Assembly: GCA_963575745.1 (NCBI GenBank)
Contig: CAUYUJ010012647.1
Location: 314,918 to 378,917 of the forward strand
From: Prorocentrum cordatum
Lineage: Eukaryota > Sar > Dinophyceae > Prorocentrales > Prorocentraceae
Length of the DNA: 64,000 nt
Reading direction: 5' to 3'
Part shown: in pieces, positions 44,800 through 54,740 of the stretch
Position numbering within the stretch: the stretch's first letter is position 1
Layout of the letters: every line of letters begins with the position of its first letter
Program-made: the position numbers and the translations under genes
Notes under the pieces: generated by a model
The model's input: the letters and a program-made list of their open reading frames with translations, nothing else
Databases searched by the model: none
What the model was told of the DNA's origin: nothing

Positions 44800-45115
44800 T
44801 CCACCGTTAATGCTTCCATTTCTTTCTGATGGTAATCCTCCCACCTCCCCCCATCATCATACTACACCTCATCATCCACATCCTCCTCCTGCTCTTTTTG
44901 ACCATCACAACCGTATCCTCTTCATCATGACCATCATACATATCAGAATGAACATCATCACCATTATCATAACGAGCAGCATCAGCATCAGCCTTAGCAT
45001 CGGCATCATCACCGTCATCACCATCATTATCATTGTCAGCATCATCTTCTTCTTCATCATCGTCATCATCACCATCATCATCATGATCATCCGCCGCCGC
45101 CACCATCCTTTTCCC
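44800..45115 (+). repeat. Degenerate ATC/CAT tract
   Basis: CATCATCAC, CATCAGCAT and CATCATAC words with more drift than the tracts at 36 and 42 kb. Confidence 0.85.
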
Positions 45116-45400
45116 CGGCCCATCATTCTCATCATGCTCCCCCGCTGCCTCCATCCTCGTCTCCCTCCGCCTAACTTCTTACCTTCCCTTCCCCCTGCTC
45201 AGCTGCTCCTCCGTCCTCACCGCTCGTCCCTCACCGCGGGCAGCTTCGAAATCTCCACGCACGCACACACACACACACACATTATTGTTCCGGTCCGCCG
45301 GCGATGTGACACCCGAGCCGTGGTCGAGAGTCCCAAGGGATGCCGACGCATCAATTCCGACCGTCGCTGCAGATCAAGGCCGCGTGGCGCCAGACAGGGA

Positions 45401-45515
45401 AGAGCCCGCCGCGCACGTGCAAGGAAGAGGAGGAGGAGGAGGAGGAGGAGGAGGAGGACGAGGAGGAGGAGGAGGAGGAAGAGCCCGCCGCGCACGTGCA
45501 AGGAAGAGGCGCTCC
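45401..45515 (+). repeat. Duplicated GCCGCGCACGTGCAAGGAAG block around (GGA)n
   Basis: GAGCCCGCCGCGCACGTGCA followed by AGGAAGAGG occurs at about 45402 and 45480, with a GGA run between. The flanking 45120-45400 and 45516-46060 are unique and GC-rich (a short CA run at 45262-45280), with no recognised gene. Confidence 0.85.
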
Positions 45516-46062
45516 TGCCGCCGTGGGGACGGCGCGGGTGCGGCCCCTCCGCGGCCATGGCGCGCGCCCCCGGCGGCGACGGGGTGCGCCGGCGGCGAGG
45601 AGACGGGCAGCGGGCGCAGGGCGCGCGGGGCGCAGGCCCGGGAGAGCGACCGCAGGCCAGGGGGTGAGGTGCACACCCACGGCTGGACCCAAACGCTGTT
45701 GTTCGTTTTGTTTTCGCTATGGTTTCGTCGTCTCGATCTCTGCTCTCCTGCACCTGCCAGCCCAGAGCGAAAAGCAGAACAGAGCCGGAGTCCAGCAGAG
45801 CAGCGTCGAGGCACAGCCCTGCACACACGCCCACCCACCCATACGCGTGGTGACGCTTCGGTCTGCGCACAGGCAGCCCCCCTGCCCCAGGGGATTGCTC
45901 CTGGCCGGCACGGGCCTCTCGAGCAGCCTGGGGCGCGGAGCGGCCCAAGGGCGCCGCCGGAGGCGGCGCCAGGGTGCCGAGGCCGCCCCAGACTGACTCG
46001 GGGGGCCTGTTGAGGCCAGCTGGGAGTACCTGGGAAGGCTGCGTCTGCGCAGCCAGAAGCCT

Positions 46063-46102
46063 TACCACACACACACACACACACACACAGACACAGACAC
46101 AG

Positions 46103-46133
<31 letters not shown>

Positions 46134-46222
46134 CACACACACACACTTACACACACACACACTCGCACACACACGCACACACACACACACACCTTCGCTG
46201 TCACACACACACACACACAAAC
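46063..46222 (+). repeat. (CA)n microsatellite
   Basis: ACACAC with GACACA, AAACAC and TTACAC variants over about 155 bp, broken by a CCTTCGCTGTC island at 46192-46202. Confidence 0.95.
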
Positions 46223-46299
46223 GCGACGGCCACTGCCTTCAGCTCTGGCGCGGACAGCAGCTGCGCCCGGGCGAGCAGGGGCAGCAAGTCGGACTGGCG

Positions 46300-46393
46300 T
46301 CGAGGGGGGGGGAGGAGGGGAAAGGAGGGGAAAGAGGGGGAAAGGAGGGGAAAGGAGAAGGAGGGAGGACGACGAAGAGAAGGAGGACACCCA

Positions 46394-46432
<39 letters not shown>

Positions 46433-46440
46433 AAGGACGA
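46300..46440 (+). repeat. GGGGAAAGGA purine array then (GAC)n
   Basis: Five units of about 12-13 bp GGGAAAGGAGGG type at 46313-46360, followed by GAC triplets at 46397-46433. Confidence 0.9.
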
Positions 46441-46706
46441 GGACGAAACCGAGGATATGACAACTTCTGGCCTTGACTGGGCCCGCGGATGCCTCCGGAT
46501 GTCTCCTGGGCCTCGCGAGGCCTCCAGCCGAGCCTCGGAAGACCTCCTGAGGGCCTCCGGAGAGGAGTGCGGCGAAGGGAGGATGAGGAAGAAGAGGCTC
46601 AGAGGTATTCGGAGAGGTATTCGGAAACCTCACGGGGACTCTCGGACACCTCGAAATGAGGTTATCGGAAGCCTTCGATGGCTTGCGCATGCAGTGGGGG
46701 CCGATC

Positions 46707-46880
46707 AACATGAAACCTTCCACAAGAAACCCAACCCTGAGACCCCAGGACGTCCATTGATTTTTGGTGTGAGAACGTCACGCTTTCTATGGCCAAACTA
46801 TGGAAACCCAAGAAAACTAGGGCACACTGGAGGAAAGCAGGGTGTTTCTTGGCATGGGCCTCCACTGTGTTCACGCGGTG
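46707..46880 (+). repeat. Dispersed repeat F, copy 2
   Basis: CCAACCCTGAGACCCCAGGA, GTGAGAACGTCACGCTTTCT, then TTTCTTGGCATGGGCCTCCA follow in the same order as at 2288-2700 and 52395-52665. In the 52-kb copy a GGA tract is inserted between the last two blocks; here it is absent, so this copy shows the uninterrupted form. Confidence 0.85.
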
Positions 46881-47922
46881 CGGGTTCCTGAGGCTCACAG
46901 TTGTTATTCCAACGGGCGGACATCCCAACGACCACACAGCGACGTGAGCTATGCGCGGGCCTTCAGCCTTTCCTCCGAGAGCGCGCACGCAACAGCGCGT
47001 GTGAAGCTGGCACGAGGTATGGTGGGCAGCGCGGTTGCCGAACACTGCCCGGGAGGAGGGAGGAAAAGGAGGACTAGGCAGCAGAAGACTCGATTGCTTC
47101 TCTTCCGCTGCTCGCACCCAGATGCATTCAAACGTTCTCGTGAATACGATTTTTTCTGGAGGGGTTCTGAGAACAGGGAAAGGGAGCGGGGGGGATGGTG
47201 CGGCGACGGCTGATGAAGTCCGTCTCCTCCTCCTCCTCCTCCTCCTCCTCCTCCTCCTCCTCCTCCTCCTCCATCTCCTTCTCTGTCTCATTCTCCCACT
47301 GATCCTCCCCCCCCCTGACAATCGGCCTGGACAAACTGGGGATCTCAAAGATCTGGCGATTCTTGGAAATGCACCAAACGCCGCGGGCCGTGCGAGAGCG
47401 ACACGGAACGCTCTGAGAGCGTTCTGGCATGATCTGGAACCATCAATCCCGGTCCTAGCCCCGCCCGACCCAGAGGAGGAGGAGAGGGAGCAGGAGTGAT
47501 AGGGGGGGAGAAGGATGAAGAGGAGGAGGAGGAGGTCCCCCTCCTCCTCCTGCGGAAAATACCCGCGACCACGTAGGCCACTGCGCATCTGTGGAGCGTC
47601 CATTGGACGGCGCCCTGCCAGCGCCCAGCCGACAGCGTGGAGTGCCGTCTTGTGCCAATTGGCTGGGACTGTGGGGCCATCGCCGGCGCTTGCAGCGCAT
47701 CGCTGCACAGTGGCGGGCGTTCATGGCCCAGAGGTGCGATGTCCCGATGATGACAAGACCCATCAATCGGAAAAAGCAGGCAAAAACATGAAGTAGGAAG
47801 GCGTTGAAGGTAGAATTGGTGTCCGCCCGCCCCCCGAGGAGGGCGGAAAAGGCGAAGCCACTCGACCATTGAAGCAGTACAGCGCTGAAAGTAGATTGGA
47901 CCCTGGAGCTCCAAGACTACCT
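46881..47922. other. No gene recognised; contains a (TCC)n tract
   Basis: Unique-looking DNA with a TCC run at 47222-47271 and GGA at about 47517-47535. Open frames overlap on both strands and lack domains. Confidence 0.45.
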
Positions 47923-48586
47923 TTAAGTCGGGCCTGTACCCCTACAGGGGGATTTTCGACAAAAAAAAAACAAAATAATAAAAAATGCTCCAAAAATAGT
48001 CTGGGGACTTGTTTGAATATTTTTTGCCTTTTGAAGGGATCTTGGAGTATTTTTTATTTTTCCCCAATCAGAGCTTGCCTCTGTAGGGGTCCTAGCGGAT
48101 TAAAAGATTAGGTGAGAGGTGCGGCCGATTTCGGTGGCCAGGCCCGGGTGCCCGGGTGCCCCAGTGCCCGGCGGTGCCCGGGTGCCTGGGTGGCCGGTGA
48201 GATGCGTGGCCGATTTCGGTGGCCGGGCCCGGGTGCCCGGGTGCCCGGGTGCCGGGGTGCCCAATAGCCCAATAGCATATAGCCCAACAGCCTAATAGCC
48301 CAATAGCCCTATAGTTTTATAGCACCATAGCCCTATAGCCCTATAGCCCAATAGCCCTATAGCCCTATAGCCCGATAGCCCCATAGCCTTATAGCCCTAT
48401 AGCCCTATAGCTCCACAGCCTTATAGCCCTATAGCCTTATAGCTCAATCGCCCAATCGCCCAATAGCCTCATAACCTTATAGCTTTTTAGCCCTACAGCC
48501 CCATAGCCCCAACAAAAATCTGATTGGGTTTTTTCTCCGGTGTCATTCGTCGAGAATCCCCCTGTAGGGGGACAGGCCCGACGTAA
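47923..48586. mobile_element. MITE-A copy 4, 664-bp variant with satellite cargo
   Basis: Left terminus TTAAGTCGGGCCTGTACCCC and right terminus GGGGGACAGGCCCGACGTAA are MITE-A terminal inverted repeats that extend inward to ATTTTCGAC / GTCGAGAAT. The flanking octamers are identical: GACTACCT at 47915-47922 and 48587-48594. This makes the whole interval one insertion about four times the usual length. The interior holds an A/T-rich part like other copies (47965-48060), GGTGCCCGGGTGCC-type repeats (48120-48260) and a degenerate AGCCCTAT octamer array (48261-48512). No transposase frame is present. Confidence 0.85.
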
Positions 48587-48965
48587 GACTACCTCCTCTT
48601 TCAGCGACCGAGGGGCACGGGGGGCCCCCGAAGTCCTGACCCTCTCCCCGGGGCCGGCTTCCAGTCTCGGGCGGATGGTACACTGGGGGGCGATCTGGAG
48701 GGGGGCGAGCGAGCGAGCGCCGATATCCGCAACCGCGCCCACGCGCGGCAGGGTGCCTTGAAGGCGTCGGCGGGGGGGGCCGGAGCCCCTCAGATCTGGA
48801 TGGGGAGGGGGGAAGCAGAAGAGGACCCTCAAGGGGCCCAAGTTGGCTCCCCCAGGGAGCCCAAGGGGCCCCCGCAGGGCCCCTTCTTCCACCCCGCCCG
48901 ACCATGCCCCGAGTCGTTTTCTGACGGTCCCGGGGCCCAGCGAGGGCCCCTGGAGGCCACGAGCG

Positions 48966-49138
48966 GTAGGTCGGGCGTGTCCCCCTACAGGCGGATTTTG
49001 AACGACAAATAAAAGCAAAAAACTAATTTTAAAAAACACGCTGAGAAAGATCCAAAAATAGTTCAAACATCGTCCCCTTACTAGTTATGTTTGACTATTT
49101 GTGAACATTCCTCCTGTAGAGGGACAAGCCCGACTTAA
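48966..49138. mobile_element. MITE-A copy 5
   Basis: Left end (G)TAGGTCGGGCGTGTCCCCC and right end TCCTGTAGAGGGACAAGCCC plus GACTTAA form the inverted repeats around an A-rich centre. Flanks CACGAGCG (48958-48965) and CGCGAGCG (49139-49146) agree at 7 of 8. It lies only 380 bp from the end of copy 4. Confidence 0.85.
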
Positions 49139-49224
49139 CGCGAGCGGCGAAGAACCTCCCGTCGTGATGATGCCACGACGCGACATCCGCCGACCCCGTC
49201 GGCATGGCTGAGAGAGGCTTCTCC

Positions 49225-49480
49225 ATTTGAGTCGTCGTCGTCGTCGTTCCCACCGTCCCTGTCCGTGGGCCATCCTCTGCGGCAGCCGCTGGCTTCGCCG
49301 ACGGCTGGTTTCGCCCGGCTGGTTTTGCCTAGCTTGTTTCGCCGCCAGGCGAAACCAGGTGAAACCAGCTGCCCTCGGCGAAACAGTATTCCGTCGGCGA
49401 AACCAGTTACCGTCGGAAAAATGGAAAAACAAGCTGTCGTCGGCGAAACCAGCTGCCGTCGGCGAAACAGCCCGATCCGA
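49225..49480 (+). repeat. Short tandem motif GTCGGCGAAACCAGCTGCC
   Basis: CGGCGAAACCAG and its reverse complement CTGGTTTCGCC recur about ten times in both orientations, with some in head-to-head pairs near 49290-49365. The same word array reappears at 50725-50850, on the other side of MITE-A copy 6. No gene. Confidence 0.85.
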
Positions 49481-49990
49481 CCCGCACGCTGGGGTCCGCC
49501 CGCCCGACCCGACCCACCTGTCAGGGTTCGCGCGTGCTCGGTCGAGCGCGCCCCGCACTTTAATGTCCCGCCCGCCCGAGCCGACCCCCGTTAGGGTCCG
49601 CCCTCCCGACCCGACCCGACCCAACTCGCCCGCTAGGGTCCGCCCTCCCGACCCGACCCGCCCGTTAGGGTTAGCGCGTGCTCGGTTGAGCGCGCCCCGC
49701 ACTTTAATGTCCCGCCCGCCCGACCCAACCCGCTCGTTCGGGTCCGCCCGCCCGACCCGACCCGACCCATCCAATCGGGTCCGCCCGCCCGACCCGACCC
49801 ACCCGTTAGGGTTTAGGGTTCGCGCGTGCTTGGTCGAGCGCGCTCCCACACTTTCATGGGCCGCCCGCCCGACCCGACCCGCTCGTTCGGGTCCGCCCGC
49901 CCGACCCGACCCCACCCGCCCAATCGGGCCCGCCCTCCCGACCCGACCCGCCCGCTCGGGTCCGCCCGCCCGACCCGCCAGTCGGGGTCC
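49480..49990 (+). repeat. CCCGACCCG satellite with ~145-bp higher-order unit and telomere-like motif
   Basis: CCCGCCCGACCCGACCC words dominate. A GCGCGTGCT(C/T)GGT block followed by GAGCGCGC(C)CC and CACTTTAATGTCC recurs at about 49531, 49674 and 49821, giving a ~145-bp higher-order period. TTAGGGTTTAGGGTT at 49806-49820 matches two units of the TTTAGGG telomere repeat. No gene. Confidence 0.85.
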
Positions 49991-50163
49991 GCGCACGTCT
50001 GCGCTCAAGGCTCTCGTCTCGCAGTACGTGGTGGACCTGCTGGTGCTGGGGGCTGCCGCGCTGCTGCGGGGCGTGGCCGCGGTGCACAAGCACGGCCACG
50101 AGTGGGGCTGTTCAGGGAGCCCTCCCCCGCCCGACCTTCACGCTGGGCGCCGGGCGCGCAGTC
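49990..50163 (+). other. Exon-like fragment, possibly from a protein kinase
   Basis: After a CTCTCGTCTCGCAG that looks like a 3' splice site (ending 50024), one frame reads YVVDLLVLGAAALLRGVAAV followed by HKHGHEWG. LLRGVAAVHKHG resembles the helix leading into the HRD catalytic loop of Ser/Thr kinases. The HRD motif itself does not follow, so at best this is a truncated exon. The frame stays open to the MITE-A insertion at 50164. The kinase assignment is tentative. Confidence 0.3.
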
Positions 50164-50314
50164 TTAGGTCGGGCATGTCCTCCTACAGGGGGATTTCCGA
50201 ACGAACATTTCAAATATCAAAACATACTCAAACATAGTCAGAAATAGACCAAAAGTCGTCTCCGGACCAACTGCTTTTGAATCTTCCTCCTGTAGAGGGA
50301 CAGGCCCGCCTTAA
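50164..50314. mobile_element. MITE-A copy 6
   Basis: Left end TTAGGTCGGGCATGTCCTCC and right end TCCTGTAGAGGGACAGGCCC plus GCCTTAA. Flanks GCGCAGTC and GCGTAACC match at 5 of 8, with all three differences being transitions, so this looks like an older copy. A GT sits at 50168 just inside the left end and an AG at 50314-50315 at the right border. Removing 50168-50315 would join two open frames (see findings). Confidence 0.75.
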
Positions 50315-50489
50315 GCGTAACCGTGCACGGCCGCGGCGCCAGCGCCACCCGCTCTGTGTCCCGCGACTCTCCCGCGGACCGCTGGGCGCTCCACCCGGGC
50401 TTCGCATGCCGCCCAGACGCGCCCGCCCGCCCAGAGCCACGGCGGATGCCCGGGCTGACGGCGACGACGACCGCGAAGACCGGGGCGGC

Positions 50490-50610
50490 AGCGGCGACAT
50501 ACGACGGCGCTGACCACGACGACGACGCCCAACGCCCGACGACCACGACGATGACGACGACCACGACGACGACGACGACCACGACGACCACGACGACGAC
50601 GCCCAACGCC

Positions 50611-50643
<33 letters not shown>

Positions 50644-50682
50644 TGACCACGAAGACGACGACGACGACGACAACGACGATGG

Positions 50683-50715
<33 letters not shown>

Positions 50716-50725
50716 AAACAAGCGC
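50490..50725 (+). repeat. (GAC)n tract with duplicated CGACGCCCAACGCCCGACGA
   Basis: GAC triplets plus GGCGAC units. The 20-bp block in the call occurs at about 50522 and 50599. Confidence 0.9.
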
Positions 50726-50855
50726 CGGCGAAGCCAGCGGGCGAAACCAGCGCAAGCGAAACCAGCCGCCCGCGAAATCAGCCGTCGGCGAAATCAGCCG
50801 TCGGCTAAACCAGCGGGGTGAAACCAGCGCCGGCGAATCCAGCTCATGCCTCATC
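50726..50855 (+). repeat. Short tandem motif GGCGAAACCAGC, second block
   Basis: About eight CGGCGAAACCAGC-like units, in one orientation, matching the word array at 49225-49480. Confidence 0.85.
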
Positions 50856-51366
50856 TGCAACCGTTCCAGCCGAAGGGAAATCGAGCAATGCCGTAATGGA
50901 GTCAGAGAGAAGCCCCTTCCCATTGATCCTTCTTCCCACCGCGGGGGAATAGCGGGGAAGGGTCCCGGGAGGGTCAGGGGGCGACCCCTATCCCCACTGG
51001 CGTGGCCTAGGCCCCACTGGCCGATTTGACCCTCTAGATTGGGACAGATGCTGTCCCCTTGAGCCCCGACATCCGCGACTGGGGTGGTGGGATGGTGGGG
51101 ATGGGCACGGGGATGGGGATCGGTTCAGAGATACAAGCGGGCCGCTGAAATAAGGAACGGCAAATGAGACGAAGCCTCCATTCGGCTCCAAAAGCGCCAG
51201 CGTGCACGAGGAGGGCCGGAGGAACAGCCATGCAAGGACCTAAGGAACATCGAGCCCATTACGTACCCAAACTGTCCCTAACTTTAGCGTCTTGACTGTA
51301 CTGGCTCAGGGACCCCCCTTCGAACCGCCGCACAGACGGGGGGAGCTCGAGGGCGAATCGGGGATC
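50856..51366. other. No gene recognised
   Basis: Unique-looking segment. 51240-51310 shares short blocks with 37500-37560 and 58050-58120 (GAGCCC, CTGTAC(T), GGCTCAGG), probably an old dispersed repeat. Confidence 0.4.
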
Positions 51367-51562
51367 TCCTGAGCCAGGTCAATCTAGACCCGGGTCAGTC
51401 AAGCCTTGCAGAATCCTGCAAGATCCTACAAGATCCTGCACCCAAACCCGGGTCAATGCGAAGGATCCCGCAAGATCGTGCAGGACCCTGCACCCGCATC
51501 CCCGGGTCAATGCGCCCCTGGCCCTGCAGGATCCTGCAAGATTCTGGCGCTCTGGCTGACCC
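51367..51562 (+). repeat. Dispersed repeat A, copy 2 (left part)
   Basis: Matches 596-794: GATCCTGCAAGATCCTACAA, two CCCGGGTCAA(T) boxes, then TGGCGCTCTGGCTGACCC, where MITE-A copy 7 is inserted. The repeat resumes after the duplicated GCTGATCC with CCGTCTGCTTTGC, matching CCGTTTGCATTTGC at 795. Confidence 0.85.
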
Positions 51563-51758
51563 TTAAGTCGGGCGTGTCCCCCTACAGGGGGATTTTCGAC
51601 GAAAAATGAAAAATACCCCAAACATACCCCAAAAAGGCAAAAGAATACTCAAAAAATAGTCCCCAGACTGTTTTTTTGACAATGTTGCTACTATCTTGGG
51701 GGCATTTCTTATTTTTCGTCGAAAATCCCCCTGTATGGGGGGGACAAGCCCGACTTCA
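51563..51758. mobile_element. MITE-A copy 7 (best-preserved termini)
   Basis: Left end TTAAGTCGGGCGTGTCCCCC continuing to ATTTTCGACGAAAAAT, and right end starting ATTTTTCGTCGAAAATCCCC to GCCCGACTTCA, give inverted repeats of about 45 bp. Flanks GCTGACCC (51555-51562) and GCTGATCC (51759-51766) agree at 7 of 8. The unoccupied sequence GGCTGACCCCCGT is present at 786-798 and 58543-58555, so both the insertion point and the 8-bp duplication are directly visible. Confidence 0.92.
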
Positions 51759-51927
51759 GCTGATCCCCGTCTGCTTTGCCCCCCGTCTCGAGGCCCCCGC
51801 GGCGCAGCGGCCTGGAGGGGCCCGGCGCCCGCCGGCGACAGCACGTCCACGGCGCTGCACTCGAGCCTGCCCCCCGACCCCTGGGCGCGCCGCCTCCGCC
51901 GCCGGGCGCCCGGGCTGCCTGGTCCGA

Positions 51928-52130
51928 AGGTCGGGAGCGGCGAAGAGGGGAATGTCTAAGAGGGGGGGGGGCGAATCATGACCGGCGGCATGTGCGCGGC
52001 CCAGCGGGGGGGCCAGGGACGTAATGAAATAAGAAGGGGCGCCATGAAATCTGGGGAAATATCAGGGCCCCCGCCATGAGATCCACCGCCCACTAGTCAT
52101 CACCCCCCTCTTGTCCGCTCCCGAAAGGGC
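51928..52130 (+). repeat. Dispersed repeat N, copy 3
   Basis: Nearly identical to 22284-22485, including AATCATGACCGGCGGCATGT and GGGGCGCCATGAAATCT. A fragment with TCATGGCTGCGGCCGTGAGA is at about 55780. Confidence 0.85.
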
Positions 52131-52394
52131 AAGGCCACGGGGGGCACGGGCTCACGCCGGGAAGCATCGAGCTTGGACCAGCGATACTTTTTGGTCGGCG
52201 GGTCGAGAGCGGGCCTCTTCCCAATAAGAGCTGGGCGGGGCGCGCACGAATTGGGGAGACAGGGCGCGGGCGGGCGGGGCCTCAGGCGGCCGGAGGGTGC
52301 GGGGTGCAGACGGTGCGGAAGAGCATGCACAGGAAAAGGGAAAAGGTACGCCGTGGACAGGAGCCGGAACCAGCGATACCGATGGAGGCCAGGC

Positions 52395-52680
52395 CGCAAG
52401 AGACCTTCCACCAGAAACCCAACCCTGAGACCCCAGGGTGTCCACTGGTTTTTTTGGTGTGGGCACGTCGCGCTTGCCATCGCAGAGCCACCGAAGCCCA
52501 AGAAACCCACGGCCCCCTGGAGGAGGAGGAGGAGGAGGAGGAGGAGGAGGAGGAGGAGGAGGAGGAGGAGGAGGAGGAGGAGGAGGAGGAGGGAGGAGGG
52601 AGGGGGAGGGAGGAGGAGGAGGGAGGAGGGAGGAAGCAGGATGCTTCTTGGCATGGGTCTCCACCGTACATTGCCGACGG
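52395..52680 (+). repeat. Dispersed repeat F, copy 3, with (GGA)n
   Basis: Left blocks AAACCCAACCCTGAGACCCC and GGGCACGTCGCGCTTGCCAT, then a GGA tract (52519-52645), then GGATGCTTCTTGGCATGGGT. Comparison with 46707-46880 shows the triplet tract expanded inside the repeat. Confidence 0.85.
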
Positions 52681-53595
52681 ATCGGCGATGGGCCGCCGAC
52701 GGCGAAAAACCGCATGTTCCTGGGCGGGGTGGGCCATCGGGCCAATGTCGGCGGTCGGTGGGCGAGTTGGGGGTCGACGAATCCCCCCTGAGCCTAACTC
52801 CAGATTTCGTAAGAAAAGGGAGGGGGTCTGGACCCTCCAAGACAAGCCATTTCAGACCTCCCCCGTGGGGGAGCCCTCCAAAACATCGTCCCCAGACCCC
52901 CCAGGCCCTCCAAGATAGCCTGGAAGAGACCCCCCCCTCGAAATGAGACCCCCTCCCTTTTATTACGAAATCTGGAGTGACCCCCCCTGACGGTGCCCCT
53001 GAAGGTCGAGGCTCGAGGGTTGACGGCACAGGCTGCTGCAATTATGTTCCCAAGGGCGTTCCGCAACGCTGGGCACTCAACGGGGATGATGCAGAAATGC
53101 GCGCCGTTCGTCTACGCTCGGGGTCCCGCGGGGTTCCTGTCGGGCCCCTTCAGGGTCGCTTTCCTGTGCCCTACCCCATCATCGCCCCCGCCTTACGAAG
53201 CCACGTCGTCATGGCTGGATCCCCCTCGAAACATTTGCCAGGGCGCGCTTCTTCAGGACAAGTCGGAGGGTCGGCGTTGAGGCCGGAAGTCGTCGTTTCG
53301 TGGTCGTGGGCGTCGTGTGTCGTCGTCACCATTCTCGAACGTTGTCGGCTATCATCGTCGCCGCCATCGAAGGTCGAGACTTTTACAAGTTCTCGGGGCC
53401 TTTGTGGCATCCAAGGGCGCCCCCGCTGCTACGGCTGGACCCGCCTCGAAATTCTGGCGACGACGCCCTCCATGACAAGTCCAATGGTCGATTTAGAGCT
53501 CGTCGTCGTTCTCCTTGTCCCCCTCCCCATCTGTATTGATTGGCCCGACGCTGGCCAACTGGGATCGCCCTCTCCTCCTCCCCCTGAAGCAATGG
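52681..53595. other. No gene recognised; repeat M and an imperfect internal duplication
   Basis: 52708-52790 belongs to repeat M. TACGAAGCCACGTCGTCATG plus GGCTGGATCCCCCTCGAAA (53196-53235) is loosely repeated as CTACGGCTGGACCCGCCTCG (53430-53450), each followed by GACAAGTC and a GGTCG word. That indicates an old ~225-bp duplication. Open frames are not conserved between the two. Confidence 0.45.
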
Positions 53596-54239
53596 AGCAA
53601 TGACGGCAGTGGAGTTCTCCGAACGCTGCCGTCCCCCCCTGGGCCAGGGCAAAAAGACCACAACAAACATAGGGACCTTGGAGGCCTGGAAATGGGCACC
53701 AACACCAACACAGGGAATTGCCTCCACAGGAAGAAGAAGATCCTAGATTTCGGTGTTGGTGGCAACATTTCGGTCACCTTGAAAGCCGTCATATTAGCAC
53801 CATCACCGAGATCGGGATCGTCTTCCCTTGGTGGAGGCCTACCACCGATGTTGGTGTTGGTGTCAACCTCTAGGCCTGCGAGGACCGCAGACCCGCAGAA
53901 CAGGAGGGAGCGAGACGGAGAGCAGATCGGACACAGCCAAGGGAAAAGGGAGAACGGGAAGTCTCAGGCGGCAGCGCGGCGTGCGCGGCGCGTGGCGCGT
54001 GGGGCCCCAAATACGAACACGACCGTTCCCGGGCGGGGTGGCCAATCGGGCCCCCATTGGCGATCACTGGGCGGTTGGGGGTCGATGCGCCCACCATGAG
54101 CCTACCCCCCCCTCCAACCCCCCCAGCCTCCCTCCGTTGTGTGAGGATCACCGCTGGGAAGTGCGCCAACTGGCGGCGCCGCCCCCCCCCTGCCCGCCAA
54201 GCGAGCAGCCGCGCCGCACGGTCCTGGGCGGACCACGTC
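53596..54239. other. No gene recognised; repeat M
   Basis: 54025-54100 (TTCCCGGGCGGGGTGGCC, then GGGGGTCGATGCGCCC) is a repeat M copy. The remainder is unique-looking, with short domain-free frames. Confidence 0.45.
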
Positions 54240-54470
54240 GCCGCCGCCGCCGCCATGGTCGTCATCGTTCTCGTCGTTGTCGGCATTGCCCATCGTCGCT
54301 CTCGTCGTTGTCGTCCCTGTCGTCCTCATCGTCGTTGTTCTCGTCGTCATCGTCGTCGTCGCAGTTTTCGTCGTCGCTCTCGTAGGCGCCGTTATCGCAT
54401 CGTCGCTCTCGTCGTGACTCTCGCGGTCGTTCGTCGGTGTCGCCCTCGTCGGCGTCGCCACTCCTTCTCG
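54240..54470 (+). repeat. Degenerate GTC/GTT triplet tract
   Basis: CGTCGTTGTCG and TCGTCGTCGTC words with CTCTCGTC interruptions. TCC/TTC-rich DNA follows to about 54740. Confidence 0.85.
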
Positions 54471-54740
54471 TCCTCCTGCTCTCGCGCCAGCTCGTGCTTC
54501 TGCTGCTGCCCCTTCTCCTGATCCACTTCATGCGTCCGCTCCTCCTCGTCATCGTCCTCCGCCTCCTCCTCGTCTTGTCTCCTTGCTGCCCTCCATCCAC
54601 TCTCCCGCGTCATCCTTTCTATCCTCTCCTTCCTTCTCTTCATCCTTCTTTCCTTCCACTGATCCTTTCCTTCCATTTCTTCCTCTTCACCCTCGTCATT
54701 GTTCTATCCTTTTCATCATCTCCTTCCTCCTCCACCTTAA

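Noticed and set aside
46063-46222. Val/Cys-rich (VCVCVC) frame
   Set aside because: Translation of a CA dinucleotide microsatellite.
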